From the NCBI GenBank assembly GCA_038326995.1, contig JBBQKP010000210.1, forward strand, positions 1 to 5,909: 5,909 bases of DNA, given 5' to 3'. The DNA comes from JBBQKP01 sp038326995. Its GTDB lineage: Bacteria; Planctomycetota; Phycisphaerae; Tepidisphaerales; Tepidisphaeraceae. The notes under the pieces were generated by a model that saw nothing but the letters and a program-made list of their open reading frames with translations, did no database searches and had not been told where the DNA came from. The position numbers were made by a program, and so were the translations under genes. Shown piece after piece: positions 5,311 through 5,909 of the stretch (the first letter of the stretch is position 1; every line of letters begins with the position of its first letter).

Positions 5311-5909
5311 TTACATTTCGTCAGCCGGTAACTCCGCAAATTGCCGCGTATGAAACTCGACGGCTTTATACCTCCGCTTTTCCGAATCGAAGCTGACCAG
5401 GACGACTTCGCTGTTTTTTGCGATCTTCGAATCCGAAACGATTGCCACCTGCTGGCGATTGCCGAAGGAGTCGCGAACGATCGCGGTGCCCGGGCGGTCG
5501 GGATTAATGTCGTAGATCGCGACGCCTCTCAGGCCAACGAGTTGTCTTGCGGTCGCGACGAAGCTCTGATCGAGCGGCAACCATCGCGCCATGGCGTTGC
5601 TGATCAGCCCGGTCACGAGGAGTGAGCCGATGACAGCGATCGGCAGACTTGCGAGAAAGATCGATGGCCCGGAAATGAGGTCGTCGAGGATTCGGTTGCT
5701 CGCAAAGCCGATGAAGCCGAAGGTCATGAAGAGGACCATGAGCACGAGCGACAATGGCACTCGACTGACGCCGAGCCACGTCAGCGCTTTGAAGGCGCTC
5801 GAACTCGTCGCAGATCGTGTGTGACCTGCGTCGTGGTGTGCTTCGTGGTGCGACGCGTGGCCCGCACCGTTACCTACATCGTGACCCGCATCGGCGTGAC
5901 CATCGATTT
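5311..5909 (-). CDS. OB-fold membrane protein, YqiJ/NfeD-like (N-terminus cut by window edge)
   Basis: The minus strand is open from the window edge (first full codon 5907-5905) to TAA at 5311-5313: at least 198 residues, 5'-partial. A GTG at 5760 lies inside the first conserved helix, so it is not the true start. Visible in order: a His/Asp/Gly-rich loop with eight His in the first 29 residues; a block WLGVSRVPLSLVLMVLF (44-60) leading into a helix ending FGFIG (63-67), matching the corresponding G.R.P...FG.IG part of E. coli YqiJ; a second helix (about 82-105); and a beta-rich OB-fold domain (about 120-185) with GTAIVRDSFGNRQQVAIVSD (140-159). E. coli YqiJ has 209 residues, so probably only the first membrane segment is missing. 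These proteins pair with flotillins at the membrane, and the flotillin gene follows 108 bases downstream. Identification rests on remembered family similarity and context. Confidence 0.87.
   Translation of the reverse strand, partial: IDGHADAGHDVGNGAGHASHHEAHHDAGHTRSATSSSAFKALTWLGVSRVPLSLVLMVLFMTFGFIGFASNRILDDLISGPSIFLASLPIAVIGSLLVTGLISNAMARWLPLDQSFVATARQLVGLRGVAIYDINPDRPGTAIVRDSFGNRQQVAIVSDSKIAKNSEVVLVSFDSEKRRYKAVEFHTRQFAELPADEM

Noticed and set aside
5311..5760. A 149-residue version of the OB-fold protein starting at GTG 5760
   Set aside because: The frame continues upstream to the window edge, and the preceding WLGVSR residues belong to a conserved YqiJ-like block, so the GTG is internal.

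Overview
All five protein genes in this window lie on the minus strand, so transcription runs from high to low coordinates: an OB-fold (YqiJ/NfeD-like) membrane protein cut by the right edge, an SPFH/flotillin protein, a small two-helix membrane protein that looks like a potassium-channel pore, sucC, and an MBL-fold/beta-CASP ribonuclease-like protein cut by the left edge. No rRNA, tRNA, CRISPR array, transposase or phage gene was seen. The longest non-coding stretch is 154 bases, so there are no gene deserts.

Right half (about 2817-5909): a probable membrane-domain operon. An OB-fold membrane protein followed by a flotillin with a long coiled coil is the same order as yqiJ-yqiK in E. coli and yuaF-floT in Bacillus. 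Directly behind the flotillin, with only 10 bases between stop and start, is a 150-residue protein. It has the layout TM1, pore helix, filter-like SVGYS, TM2, like a 2-TM K+ channel subunit, but its filter differs from the classical TVGYG. A sigma70-like promoter and a good Shine-Dalgarno sequence lie in front of the flotillin gene, so flotillin plus pore-like protein may also be expressed apart from the OB-fold gene. This association is the most interesting part of the window.

Left half (1-2741): sucC encodes a normal full-length succinate-CoA ligase beta subunit of the TCA cycle, without sucD beside it. After a 154-base gap carrying a 14-bp tandem repeat and an imperfect inverted repeat comes the beta-CASP nuclease-like gene, which is complete except for its extreme C-terminus. 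These two genes look like housekeeping functions with no evident link to the membrane operon.

Organism: a GC-rich bacterium with metabolically ordinary genes. Three of the four visible starts lack a Shine-Dalgarno sequence, and the His/Asp-rich YqiJ-like protein with a YqiK-type flotillin recalls Planctomycetes (possibly Phycisphaerae) or a relative. This placement is an inference from gene style only and is weak.
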